Shown here piece after piece: positions 1 to 6,765 of a stretch of 10,362 nt of DNA; position 1 is the first letter of the stretch; the number at the start of each line of letters is the position of its first letter. Origin of the DNA: Alphaproteobacteria bacterium (GTDB lineage: Bacteria; Pseudomonadota; Alphaproteobacteria; CACIAM-22H2); the NCBI GenBank assembly GCA_947500965.1, contig CANMWW010000034.1, positions 1-10,362 of the forward strand, read 5' to 3'. Below the pieces are notes generated by a model that searched no databases, was not told where the DNA came from, and worked only from the letters and a program-made list of their open reading frames with translations. Position numbers and translations under genes: made by a program.

Positions 1-2085
1 GAAGACCATGCCGTCCTCGCGCAGCATCAGCCCGTAGCGCGCGCGCCCCACGGGCAGCGTCGAGAAGGTGTTGGAGTAGACGCGATCGAGGAAGGTCGCG
101 GCGTCGGGCCCCTCGACCGAGATCTTGCCGAGCGTGGAGACGTCGCAGATCCCGACGCGCTCGCGCACCGCGCGGCCCTCGCGCATCACGCTCGCCCAGG
201 CATCGGCGTCGCCGGGGCGCGGGTAGAAGGCCGGGCGCTTCCACAGCCCCGCGTCCATCCAGACCGCGCCGAGCGCGTCGTGCGTTGCCTGCAGCGGCGA
301 GCGCCGGGTCGGCTGGAAATGCGCGCCGACGCCGTCGCCGGCCATCGTCCCCCAGGCGATCGGCGAGGTATAGGGCCGGAAGCGCGGCAGGCCGACGACC
401 GCGAGCTTCTCCCCGCGCGCCTCGGCGAGCACCGCGGCGCCGACGATGCCGCCGGTCTTGCCCTGGTCCGTGCCCATGGCGTGGGTCGTGTAGCGCTTGG
501 CGTGCTCGACGTGGGAGAAGCCCTCGCGATGCGCGAGGCGGATGTCGTCCGCGGTGACGTCGTCCTGGATGTCGACGAAGGCCTTGCCGCCCTTCACCTC
601 GTAGAGCGGCCAGGGCCTGTGGTCGGGGGCCGGCGCAGAGGGCATCGCGAAGGACGCGGCGCCCGCGAAGCCCGCGGCGATCGCCGCCGCGCGACCCGCG
701 TCGGCGCCATCGGCCGCGGCCGCGGCGTGGCCGTTCACGCCGCGGCACGCGCCGGCGCTGCGCTCGCGCTGCACCGGCGTGCCGGGCAGGAAGGACTGCA
801 GTTCCTCGTTCCAGGCCAGCGGCGCGCCCGACATGCTCGCCAGGTGCACGGCCGGGTTCCAGCCGCCGGAGATCATCAGCAGGTCGGCCGGGAGCGCGGC
901 GCCGCGCCCCGCGCCATCGCGCGCGCGGACCTCGATCGCGTGGATGCCCGCTCGGCCCGCGGTGCCCGAGACGACGCTGCGGGCGCGCACGTCGAAGCCG
1001 GCGTCGCGCGCGCGCTGCATGGCCGCGCTGTCGTCGCGCGGGTCGATGATGGCGGAGATCCTGGCGCCCGCCTCCGCCATCGCGAAGGCGGCGTCGTAGG
1101 CGGCGTCGTGGGTGGCGAAGAGGGCGACCGCGTCGCCCGCGCGCACGCCGTGGCGCCGGGCGTAGGTGCGCGCCGCGCCGGCGAGCATGACGCCGGGCCG
1201 GTCGTTGCCCGGGAACGCCACCAGCCGCTCGTGGCCGCCCGTGGCGAGCACGACCTCCTTCGCGCGGATGGTCCAGAAGCGCTGGCGCGGCACGTGCGGG
1301 GGCGATTGCGGCAGGTGGTCGGCGACGCGCTCGGCGGCGCCGAGCACGCCATGGTCGTAGAACCCGAACACCGTCGTGCGCGGCAGCACGCGCGTCTCCG
1401 GCATCGCCTCGATCGCGGCGACCTGCTCGCGTCGCCAGGCCTCGAGCCCGGGCTCGTTCAGGAGGTCGCCGCCGAGCATGAAGTCCTGCTCGGCGAGGAT
1501 CACCCGCGCGCCGGTCGCGCCGGCCGCGCGCGCGGCGGCGAGCCCCGCGGCGCCGGAACCGACGACGAGCACGTCGCAATGCGCGTGCATCGCGCCGTAG
1601 TGGTCGGGGTCGGGAAGGCCCGAGGCGCGGCCGAGGCCCGCGGCGCGGCGGATCAGCGGCTCGTAGACGCGTTCCCAGAACGCCGCCGGCCACATGAAGG
1701 TCTTGTAGTAGAAGCCGGCGCCGAGCCACGGCGCGAGCAGCCCGTTGACCGCCATCCAGTCGAAGGCGAGCGAGCCCCTGTGGTTCTGGCTCGCGGCGAC
1801 CAGCCCGTCGAAGAGCTCGACCACCGTGGCGCGGGTGTTGGGCTCGCGCAGCGCGCCCTCGCGCAGCTCGACGAGCGCGTTGGGCTCCTCGACGCCGGCG
1901 GAGAAGATGCCGCGCGGGCGATGGTACTTGAACGAGCGGCCGACGAGCCGCATGCCGTTGGCGAGCAGCGCGGAGGCGAGCGTGTCGCCGGGATGGCCCG
2001 CGTAGGACCTGCCGTCGAAGCGGAAGGAGAGGCTGCGCGCGCGGTCGACATGGCCGCCGGCGGCGAGGCGTCGGGACTGGCTCAT
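1..2085 (-). CDS. soxA: Sarcosine oxidase alpha subunit (SoxA), heterotetrameric type; C-terminal end beyond the window
   Basis: Largest subunit of cytoplasmic heterotetrameric sarcosine oxidase, which demethylates sarcosine to glycine; in the family it binds NAD and its C-terminal GcvT-like domain takes part in forming 5,10-methylenetetrahydrofolate. The 695 visible residues start MSQSRRLAAGG and show an N-terminal ferredoxin-like region (about 15-110, with FKYHRPRG near 52-59), a dinucleotide-binding motif VVGSGAAG at 174-181, a second Rossmann region with GDAVALFATHDAAYDAA, the segment TTHAMGTDQGK, and the start of the GcvT-like part (from about 600, including GICDVSTLGKISVEGP and LPVGRARYGLMLREDGMVF). 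The family is about 1000 residues long, so about 300 residues lie past the left edge; this is an edge cut, not a broken gene. The ATG overlaps the soxD stop codon (ATGA), which suggests translational coupling. The name must not be confused with the sulfur-oxidation soxA. Confidence 0.96.
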   Translation of the reverse strand, partial: MSQSRRLAAGGHVDRARSLSFRFDGRSYAGHPGDTLASALLANGMRLVGRSFKYHRPRGIFSAGVEEPNALVELREGALREPNTRATVVELFDGLVAASQNHRGSLAFDWMAVNGLLAPWLGAGFYYKTFMWPAAFWERVYEPLIRRAAGLGRASGLPDPDHYGAMHAHCDVLVVGSGAAGLAAARAAGATGARVILAEQDFMLGGDLLNEPGLEAWRREQVAAIEAMPETRVLPRTTVFGFYDHGVLGAAERVADHLPQSPPHVPRQRFWTIRAKEVVLATGGHERLVAFPGNDRPGVMLAGAARTYARRHGVRAGDAVALFATHDAAYDAAFAMAEAGARISAIIDPRDDSAAMQRARDAGFDVRARSVVSGTAGRAGIHAIEVRARDGAGRGAALPADLLMISGGWNPAVHLASMSGAPLAWNEELQSFLPGTPVQRERSAGACRGVNGHAAAAADGADAGRAAAIAAGFAGAASFAMPSAPAPDHRPWPLYEVKGGKAFVDIQDDVTADDIRLAHREGFSHVEHAKRYTTHAMGTDQGKTGGIVGAAVLAEARGEKLAVVGLPRFRPYTSPIAWGTMAGDGVGAHFQPTRRSPLQATHDALGAVWMDAGLWKRPAFYPRPGDADAWASVMREGRAVRERVGICDVSTLGKISVEGPDAATFLDRVYSNTFSTLPVGRARYGLMLREDGMVF

Positions 2086-2357
2086 GCGCGGTCCGCCCCG
2101 AGGCGCTCGCCCGCCGTGGCGACGGCGTCGATCTCGTGCGTGGCGGTGTGGCGGCGGACCTTCAGCACCGCGCGGCATCCCGCGGAGTGCAGCCACCACT
2201 CGACCGTCCAGCCGCGCGGGTTGTCGCGCAGGTGCAGGTAGTCGTCCCAGGCCTCGATCCCGGCATCGGGCCCCGGCCGCGTCACTGTCGCGTCGCCGCG
2301 ATAGGTGAACTCCGCCTCGTCGCGCGGCCCGCAATGCGGGCAGTTGATCTGCAGCAT
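2082..2357 (-). CDS. soxD: Sarcosine oxidase delta subunit (SoxD)
   Basis: Small zinc-binding subunit of heterotetrameric sarcosine oxidase, 91 residues, the usual family length of about 90-100. It opens MLQINCPHCGPRDEAEF and has the family pattern FTYRGDA, a Trp-rich middle (RGWTVEWWLHSAGC) and a late VLKVRRHTATHEI. Cys6 and Cys9 with His57 and Cys61 are in place to bind the structural zinc known for this subunit. The ATG lies one base after the soxB stop codon and the stop overlaps the soxA start by 4 bases. There is no strong Shine-Dalgarno sequence before it, so it probably depends on ribosomes finishing soxB. Position between soxB and soxA is the standard B-D-A order. Confidence 0.96.
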   Translation of the reverse strand: MLQINCPHCGPRDEAEFTYRGDATVTRPGPDAGIEAWDDYLHLRDNPRGWTVEWWLHSAGCRAVLKVRRHTATHEIDAVATAGERLGADRA

Positions 2358-2358
2358 G

Positions 2359-3612
2359 TCAGTGCATCCAGTGGAAGGGGCCGTTGCCCCGTTCGTCGAT
2401 CATCCTGCCCTCGCGGAACCGGTCGAGCGTGAAGGCCGCGTTGAGCGCGTGCGGCTCGTCGCGCGCGATGGTCCAGGCGTGGCACCAGCCCGAGCCCGGC
2501 GTCGCCTTGAAGCCGCCGTAGCACCAGCCCGCCGTCATGTAGAGGCCGCGCACCGGCGTCCTGCAGATGAAGGGCGAGCCGTCCGGCGACATGTCCATGA
2601 TGCCCGCCCAGGAGCGCAGCCCGCGCAGGCGCCCGAGCGCCGGGATCATGCTGACGCCCGCGGCGTAGACATGCTCCGCCTCGCGCAGCGTGCCGCGCTG
2701 GCCGTAGCTGGGATATCCGTCGAGGCCGCCACCGAAGACCAGGCCGCCCTTGTCCGACTGCGAGATGTAGAAATGCCCGGCGCCGAAGGTGACGACGCAG
2801 TCGATCATCGGCTTCAGGCCCTCGCTGACGAAGGCCTGGAGCAGGTGCGATTCGATGGGCACGCGGAAGCCCGCCATCTCGGTGAGCAGGCTCGTGCTGC
2901 CCGCGACGGCGAGGCCGACCTTGGGCGCGCGGATCTCGCCGCGCGTCGTGCGCACGCCGCGGATCGCGCCACCCTCGACGATCATCCCGGTGACCTCGCA
3001 ATGCTCGAGGATGTCGACGCCGCGCGCGTCGGCGGCATGCGCGAAGCCCCAGGCCACCGCGTCGTGGCGCGCCGTGCCGCCGCGCGGCTGGAGCAGGCCG
3101 CCCATGACGGGGAAGCGGCCGTTCGAGATGTCGAGAAGCGGGCACATCGCCTTCACGCCTGCGCCGTCGAGCAGCACGGCGTCGATGCCCGCGAGGCGCA
3201 TCGCGTTGCCGCGGCGGATGGCGGCGTTGCGCTGCGCGTCGTTGTGGAAGACGTTGATGACGCCGCGCTGGCTCATCATCACGTTGTAGTTCAGCGACTG
3301 CTCCAGCCCTTCCCAGAGCTTGAGCGAGTGCTCGTAGAAATGATGGTTCTGCGGCAGCAGGTAGTTGGAGCGCACGATCGTCGTGTTGCGCCCCGTGTTG
3401 CCGAGGCCGATCGGCCCCTTCTCCAGCACCGCGACGTTCGTGATGCCGTGCACCTCCGCCAGGTAGAAGGCGGTCGCGAGCCCGTGCCCGCCGCCGCCGA
3501 CGACGATCACGTCGTATTCGCGCTTCGGCTCCGGCTTGCGCCATGCCGGGCGCCAGCCCGAATTGCCGCGAAGTCCTTCAGAGAAGATGCGCAGTCCCGA
3601 GTAGCCAGCCAT
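2359..3612 (-). CDS. soxB: Sarcosine oxidase beta subunit (SoxB)
   Basis: Catalytic flavin subunit of heterotetrameric sarcosine oxidase; in the family it holds noncovalent FAD where sarcosine is oxidised and a covalent FMN at the interface with alpha. The 417 residues match the family length. Visible are the FAD-binding VVGGGGHGLATA at 38-48, the EKG acidic end of that fold near 64-66, GNTGRNTTIVRSNYL at 71-85, GGTARHDAVAWGFA at 178-191 (His183 probably corresponds to the FMN-linked histidine), and a C-terminal GWCYGGFKATPGSGW. I chose the ATG at 3612 because homologs begin with a short MxxYS-like N-terminus and a GGGAG ribosome site lies 6-7 bases ahead; an in-frame ATG at 3720 would add 36 unrelated residues overlapping the divergent gene. 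First gene of soxBDA. Its first 24 codons use many A/T-ending codons, unlike the rest. Confidence 0.96.
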   Translation of the reverse strand: MAGYSGLRIFSEGLRGNSGWRPAWRKPEPKREYDVIVVGGGGHGLATAFYLAEVHGITNVAVLEKGPIGLGNTGRNTTIVRSNYLLPQNHHFYEHSLKLWEGLEQSLNYNVMMSQRGVINVFHNDAQRNAAIRRGNAMRLAGIDAVLLDGAGVKAMCPLLDISNGRFPVMGGLLQPRGGTARHDAVAWGFAHAADARGVDILEHCEVTGMIVEGGAIRGVRTTRGEIRAPKVGLAVAGSTSLLTEMAGFRVPIESHLLQAFVSEGLKPMIDCVVTFGAGHFYISQSDKGGLVFGGGLDGYPSYGQRGTLREAEHVYAAGVSMIPALGRLRGLRSWAGIMDMSPDGSPFICRTPVRGLYMTAGWCYGGFKATPGSGWCHAWTIARDEPHALNAAFTLDRFREGRMIDERGNGPFHWMH

Positions 3613-3630
3613 GTCGTCTCCCAAACCCTC

Positions 3631-3649
3631 GGCTTCGACTGTAGAAGCC
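3631..3649. repeat. Inverted repeat GGCTTC-N7-GAAGCC upstream of soxB
   Basis: Six-base perfect arms, GGCTTC at 3631-3636 and GAAGCC at 3644-3649, separated by seven bases, lie 19 to 37 bases before the soxB start and overlap the candidate -10 box. It could be an operator or a hairpin in the soxB leader; six-base arms can also arise by chance. Confidence 0.35.
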
Positions 3650-3667
3650 TGTCTTCGCGTCATGCAA
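3638..3667 (-). promoter_or_regulatory. Possible promoter of soxBDA
   Basis: On the minus strand a TTGCAT box (3667-3662) and a TACAGT box (3643-3638) are 18 bases apart, which would start a transcript about 20 bases before soxB. The match to a housekeeping promoter is moderate and rests on sequence alone. The boxes overlap the repeats described at 3631-3649 and 3641-3724, so an activator may be involved. Confidence 0.25.
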
Positions 3668-3724
3668 GCTGCGCGGACCAGCGGAAGGCAAATGATCGTA
3701 GAAGCTTTCGTCTTCGCCACGCAA
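3641..3724. repeat. Imperfect direct repeat in the soxB / methyltransferase divergent region
   Basis: Two copies run the same way, at 3641-3667 and 3698-3724. Both begin GTAGAAGC, then share GTCTTCGC after 2 to 4 bases, and both end with GCAA; their starts are 57 bases apart. The second copy falls inside the first codons of the methyltransferase-like gene if that begins at 3692. Paired direct repeats upstream of a catabolic operon are typical of sites for activators such as AraC-type proteins, but no regulator gene is in the window and that role is inference. Confidence 0.4.
3683..3688 (+). promoter_or_regulatory. Ribosome binding site supporting the start at 3692
   Basis: GGAAGG lies 3 bases before the ATG at 3692. 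The spacing is short, but neither in-frame ATG upstream (3611, 3662) nor the one downstream (3725) has a better purine tract, and the 3611 start would overlap the start of soxB. Confidence 0.4.
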
Positions 3725-4489
3725 ATGACCGCGCCCGGCGCCCGGGCGAACGGGATCGCCTCGGAGCAGGCCGCGATCGTGGCACGCTACCTGCGCTGCC
3801 GGAGCCAATGGCGGCCGCATCTCGAGAACTGCCGGTCCTTCATCCTCGCTGGCGCGGAGAAGGCCCGAGGGTCGAGGCGAGCCGTCGTGCTTGGCTCGGG
3901 TTGCCTGCTCGACATCCCCCTTGCGGGATTGTCGAGGCGCTTCGAGGAGGTCGTGCTCGTCGACGCAGCGCAACCCCTGCATGCCCGCATGGCCGCACGC
4001 CGCCTTGGCAACGTGAGGCCGGTCGCATTGTCCTTAGTCGCGATGGGGCCGGCTTCTCCCGTGTACCGGTCCTGGCGCGGCACGGTGCGTGAAGCCGACT
4101 ACGTGGTCGCATCGATGCTGCTCTCGCAGTTGCCCCCACCGCGCGCGGTGGCGCCCGGCACTGACTGGCGACGAGACCTGATCGCGGCTGCTCTCGCCGA
4201 TCTCTGCGCGGGTGCGGAGGCGGCATGCCTGATCACCGAAACCTCATGCAACTTGCGCGGTTCCGGCGGCGAGACGCAGGCAGAGGATCCACTCCACGGG
4301 GTTGCCGCGCCTCCGGCACTCGAGCGCTGGGGGTGGCCGCTGGCTCCTCCAGGCGAGCGCGCTGACGGCATGGTGGTCGAACTGGACGTTTGCGCATCCT
4401 TGCGCCCCTCGGGCGACGAGGGATGGATGGGCCCTGACGGACTGGAAGAACCCACTGCGGCCATCGCCGGGCGCAAGGAGCCGAGATGA
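3692..4489 (+). CDS. SAM-dependent methyltransferase-like protein, substrate unknown
   Basis: Predicted soluble 265-residue protein that looks like a class I methyltransferase. A glycine-containing strand-loop RAVVLGSGCLLDIPL at 63-77 resembles motif I, followed by an acidic strand end EEVVLVDAAQ at 85-94, a strand EADYVVASMLLSQLP at 134-148 and ACLITETSC at 178-186. Motif I is not a clean GxGxG, so SAM binding is likely but unproven. I cannot name the target; the last third has no recognisable motif. The start is uncertain: ATGs at 3611, 3662, 3692 and 3725 are in frame, and 3692 has the best ribosome site. The stop overlaps the start of the MmgE/PrpD gene, so the two are probably made together. 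About one codon in five ends in A or T, far more than in the neighbouring genes, a possible sign of separate origin. Confidence 0.75.
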   Translation: MIVEAFVFATQMTAPGARANGIASEQAAIVARYLRCRSQWRPHLENCRSFILAGAEKARGSRRAVVLGSGCLLDIPLAGLSRRFEEVVLVDAAQPLHARMAARRLGNVRPVALSLVAMGPASPVYRSWRGTVREADYVVASMLLSQLPPPRAVAPGTDWRRDLIAAALADLCAGAEAACLITETSCNLRGSGGETQAEDPLHGVAAPPALERWGWPLAPPGERADGMVVELDVCASLRPSGDEGWMGPDGLEEPTAAIAGRKEPR

Positions 4490-5823
4490 CCAGGGACGAA
4501 GGCTTCCTCCCACGCCTTGGCTCGCTTCTCGTGGCGCGGCGACCAAGCGCTGCCGCGCTCGACGAAGCCGCGCTCTGCCTCGTCGACACGCTGGCCTGCA
4601 TCCTCGCGGGCCGCGACGAGGACGTCGCGCGCGCCGCGCGCCGCGCGATGGCGGCGACCGCCGACGATGGCCCCGCGCGCGCGATCGGCTGCTCCGGGGG
4701 CATGCCGATCCCGGCGGCGGCCCTGGCGAACGGCGTGGCGGCGCACGCCATCGACCTCGACGACTACGAGATCCCCGGCTCGACGCATCCCAGCGCCGTC
4801 GTGCTCGGCGCGGTGCTAGCGCTCGCCACCGCGCGCGTCGCGAGCCTCGGCGACGTGCTAGCGGCGCATGTCGCCGGACACGAGGCGATCGTGCGGGTCG
4901 GCGAGGCGCTCGGCCATGGCCATTACCTCGCCGGCTGGCACGCCACCGCGACGATCGGCCCCTTCGGCGCCGCGGCGGCCTGCGCACGGCTGCTCGGGCT
5001 TGGCGCCGACGCCACCGCGCACGCGCTCGGCCTCGCCGCCAGCGCCTCGGCGGGGCTCAAGCGCCAGTTCGGCAGCGACGCCAAGCCGGTCCATGCCGGC
5101 TTCGCCGCGCGCGCCGGCCTGGAGGCCGCGCTGCTCGCGGCGGAGGGCATCGGCTCGGCGCCGCGCCTCTTCGAGGGCGCAGGCGGCTTCCTCGCGCTCT
5201 ACGGCACCCCGGCCTCGCCGGGCGTCGCGGCCGGCCTGGCGCGCGATCCCGCGCGCGACGGGATCCTGGTCCATCGCCCGCTGCGCAAGCCCTGGCCGTG
5301 CTGTGCCTACGCCCATCGCGCCATCGAGGCGACGCAGCGCATCGTCGCCGCGCATGGCGTCGCGCCCCGCGACATCCTCGGCGGCACGATCCGCATGCCG
5401 GCGCCGCATGCGGCGGTGGTGGCGGCGCCAGACCCCCGCACCCCCTCGGAGGCGCGGTTCAGCGCCACATGGTGCGTCGCCGCGACGCTGCATGACGGCG
5501 AGCCGGGGCCGGCGAGCTTCTCGCCAGCGGCGCTGGCGCGACCGGAGACGCGCGACCTCATGCGGCGTCTGCGCCTCGAGCCCTACGAGCCGCGGCCCGG
5601 GCTCGGGGACATGAGCCCGCTGGCCCCCGACACGGTCGCGATCGAACTGCGGGATGGACGGCGCGTCGCCGCCACGGTCGACGAGGTCCTCGGCAGCGCC
5701 GCGCGGCCGCTTCCCGAATCGCGGGTCGTCGGGAAGCTGCTGGCGGCGGGCGGATCGGCGTCCCATGCCGAGGCGCTGCTGCGGGGTGCGCGCGGCACGC
5801 CCGTCACCGAGTTGCTTCCGTGA
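4486..5823 (+). CDS. MmgE/PrpD family protein (2-methylcitrate dehydratase / cis-aconitate decarboxylase superfamily)
   Basis: A 445-residue protein, the usual length of about 450 for this family of lyases and epimerases (2-methylcitrate dehydratase, cis-aconitate decarboxylase, iminodisuccinate epimerase). The all-helical N-terminal domain shows CLVDTLACILAGRDED at 31-46, ANGVAAHAIDLDDYE at 81-95 and THPSAVVLGA at 100-109. Later come GWHATATIGPFGAA at 150-163, SDAKPVHAGFAARAG at 197-211 and KPWPCCAYAHRAIEA at 268-282. Asp92/93, His101, His152, Lys200 and His277 match the residues lining the active site in the family, by my alignment from memory. The product cannot be assigned; a methylcitrate-cycle role is not supported, because no prpB or prpC is nearby. 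AAGGAG at 4475-4480 is a good ribosome site 5 bases before the ATG, which overlaps the stop codon of the upstream gene. The first ~27 codons are poorer in GC than the rest. Confidence 0.9.
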   Translation: MTRDEGFLPRLGSLLVARRPSAAALDEAALCLVDTLACILAGRDEDVARAARRAMAATADDGPARAIGCSGGMPIPAAALANGVAAHAIDLDDYEIPGSTHPSAVVLGAVLALATARVASLGDVLAAHVAGHEAIVRVGEALGHGHYLAGWHATATIGPFGAAAACARLLGLGADATAHALGLAASASAGLKRQFGSDAKPVHAGFAARAGLEAALLAAEGIGSAPRLFEGAGGFLALYGTPASPGVAAGLARDPARDGILVHRPLRKPWPCCAYAHRAIEATQRIVAAHGVAPRDILGGTIRMPAPHAAVVAAPDPRTPSEARFSATWCVAATLHDGEPGPASFSPAALARPETRDLMRRLRLEPYEPRPGLGDMSPLAPDTVAIELRDGRRVAATVDEVLGSAARPLPESRVVGKLLAAGGSASHAEALLRGARGTPVTELLP

Positions 5824-5864
5824 CGGATATTCTTATTCTTATCAACACATTGACCTGATCCAGC

Positions 5865-5889
5865 AAGTCCTCGGGCGCCCCGAGGGCTT
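5865..5889 (+). terminator. GC-rich hairpin after the MmgE/PrpD gene
   Basis: Arms 5865-5875 (AAGTCCTCGGG) and 5879-5889 (CCCGAGGGCTT) form 11 pairs with one G-T pair around a CGC loop, starting 42 bases after the stop codon. The strong stem suits a transcription terminator, but only two T follow it, so it may be a weak terminator, a stabiliser of the transcript end, or leader structure. Between the stop codon and the stem is an AT-rich tract (about 5825-5850) with repeated ATTCTT. Confidence 0.5.
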
Positions 5890-5890
5890 C

Positions 5891-5940
5891 CGCAACATAG
5901 TGAAACAATCGTTGATTCGGTCCGGAGTGGTGGGTAGTTT
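5891..5940 (+). promoter_or_regulatory. Promoter of the CHAP gene with conserved upstream element (copy 1)
   Basis: A -35-like TTGATT (5912-5917) is followed after exactly 17 bases by a -10-like TAGTTT (5935-5940). The element TGAAACAATCGTTGATT (5901-5917) runs into the -35 box and CGCAACA (5891-5897) precedes it. The same layout occurs at 10299-10348 with matching spacing. A transcript would start near 5947, giving a leader of about 28 bases to the ATG at 5975. Confidence 0.65.
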
Positions 5941-5974
5941 CCCGCCTTCTTTCCGCCACGAGGGCCGTCGAGCG

Positions 5975-6742
5975 ATGACCCGGATCCAGCGACCGACAGA
6001 GACCCGCCCCGCCCGTCTCCGCCGCGTCCTGTGGGCCGTGCTCCTCGCCATCGCCCTCCCCTGCCTCGCCCATGCCGAGCCGGTCGCCCCCCGGGGCCAG
6101 GCCGGTGGGGACGTCGCCTCCGTGCCCGCGGCGAACCGCGCCGGCGCCGGCAGCCAGGCCAGGAAGAAGCCCGCCGGCGAGGCGCACCACCGGAACCGGT
6201 CGCCGCAGAAGAAGCAGGCGGCGCGACCTGCCGCCGCGCGCCAGGCCGCGCAGGCGCCGCAGCGCCGCATCCAGTGCGTCCAGTACGTCGTCGCCAACAG
6301 CGAGTTCCGCATCCGCGGCAACGCCCGCGACTGGTGGCACAACGCGCGCGCCATGCACGCGCGCGGCAACACGCCCGAGCCCGGCAGCGTGCTCTCCTTC
6401 CGCTCGGTCCGCTCGATGCCGCTCGGCCATGTCGCGCTGGTGAGCCGCGTCGTCAGCAGCCGCGAGATCCTGATCGACCACGCGAACTGGGCCCGCGGCG
6501 CGATCTCGCGCAGCCACTCGGTGATCGACGTCTCGCCCCGCAACGACTGGACCGCGGTTCGCGCCGCCGTGAAGCCCGGCGCCGACGCCACGACCCACGG
6601 CAAGGTCTACCCGACCGACGGCTTCATCTACGCGCGGGGGCGCGACGAGGCGATCAACGTCGCCGACCGCTCCTTCGAGCAGGCGCAGCCGCCGGTGGTC
6701 CAGCCGCCGCGCGACCTGCGGCCGGCGGCTTCGCCGGGCTGA
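5975..6742 (+). CDS. Secreted CHAP-domain protein (putative peptidoglycan amidase/peptidase)
   Basis: A 255-residue exported protein. Residues 12-34 form a signal peptide with basic RPARLRR, a hydrophobic LWAVLLAIALPCL core and a likely cut after AHA34. A low-complexity linker rich in Ala, Arg, Lys and Gln (about 35-98) follows, then a CHAP domain from about 99 to 175: the nucleophile candidate Cys101 in IQCVQYV, His152 in LGHVALVSRVV, and DHANW at 168-172 supplying the third polar residue. CHAP domains cut peptide or amide bonds in cell wall peptidoglycan; the exact bond here is unknown. The tail (176-255) ends in a Pro-rich stretch. The start at 5975 fits the signal peptide and the promoter just upstream; longer in-frame starts reach back into the MmgE/PrpD gene. 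The ribosome site is weak (GAGGG, about 10 bases ahead). It is transcribed alone and converges on the gene ending at 6764. Confidence 0.88.
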   Translation: MTRIQRPTETRPARLRRVLWAVLLAIALPCLAHAEPVAPRGQAGGDVASVPAANRAGAGSQARKKPAGEAHHRNRSPQKKQAARPAAARQAAQAPQRRIQCVQYVVANSEFRIRGNARDWWHNARAMHARGNTPEPGSVLSFRSVRSMPLGHVALVSRVVSSREILIDHANWARGAISRSHSVIDVSPRNDWTAVRAAVKPGADATTHGKVYPTDGFIYARGRDEAINVADRSFEQAQPPVVQPPRDLRPAASPG

Positions 6743-6745
6743 ACC

Positions 6746-6765
6746 GACGCCGCCCGGAGGGCGTC
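6746..6765. terminator. Hairpin between convergent genes
   Basis: GACGCC at 6746-6751 pairs with GGCGTC at 6760-6765 around an 8-base loop, in the 21-base gap between the CHAP stop codon and the stop codon of the membrane protein gene, overlapping the latter. Location suits a two-way terminator, but the stem is short and no T-run follows on either strand. Confidence 0.35.

Noticed and set aside
1..2085. soxA as a truncated pseudogene
   Set aside because: The frame is open to the first base of the window and the sequence there still matches the family, so the cut is only the window edge.
280..2241. A 653-codon open frame on the plus strand opposite soxA and soxD, and a 595-codon one at 2305-4092
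   Set aside because: They are antisense to clearly recognised sox genes, have Arg/Ala/Gly/His-rich composition without domains, and are expected where GC is so high that stop codons are rare.
3611..3691. Longer start of the methyltransferase-like protein at 3611 or 3662
   Set aside because: The ATG at 3611 would overlap the soxB start, leave no room for promoters, and has no ribosome site; the added residues show no domain.
4814..4864. GTGCTAGCG repeated at about 4814 and 4856 inside the MmgE/PrpD gene
   Set aside because: Both encode Val-Leu-Ala in the reading frame and need no explanation beyond similar codon choice.
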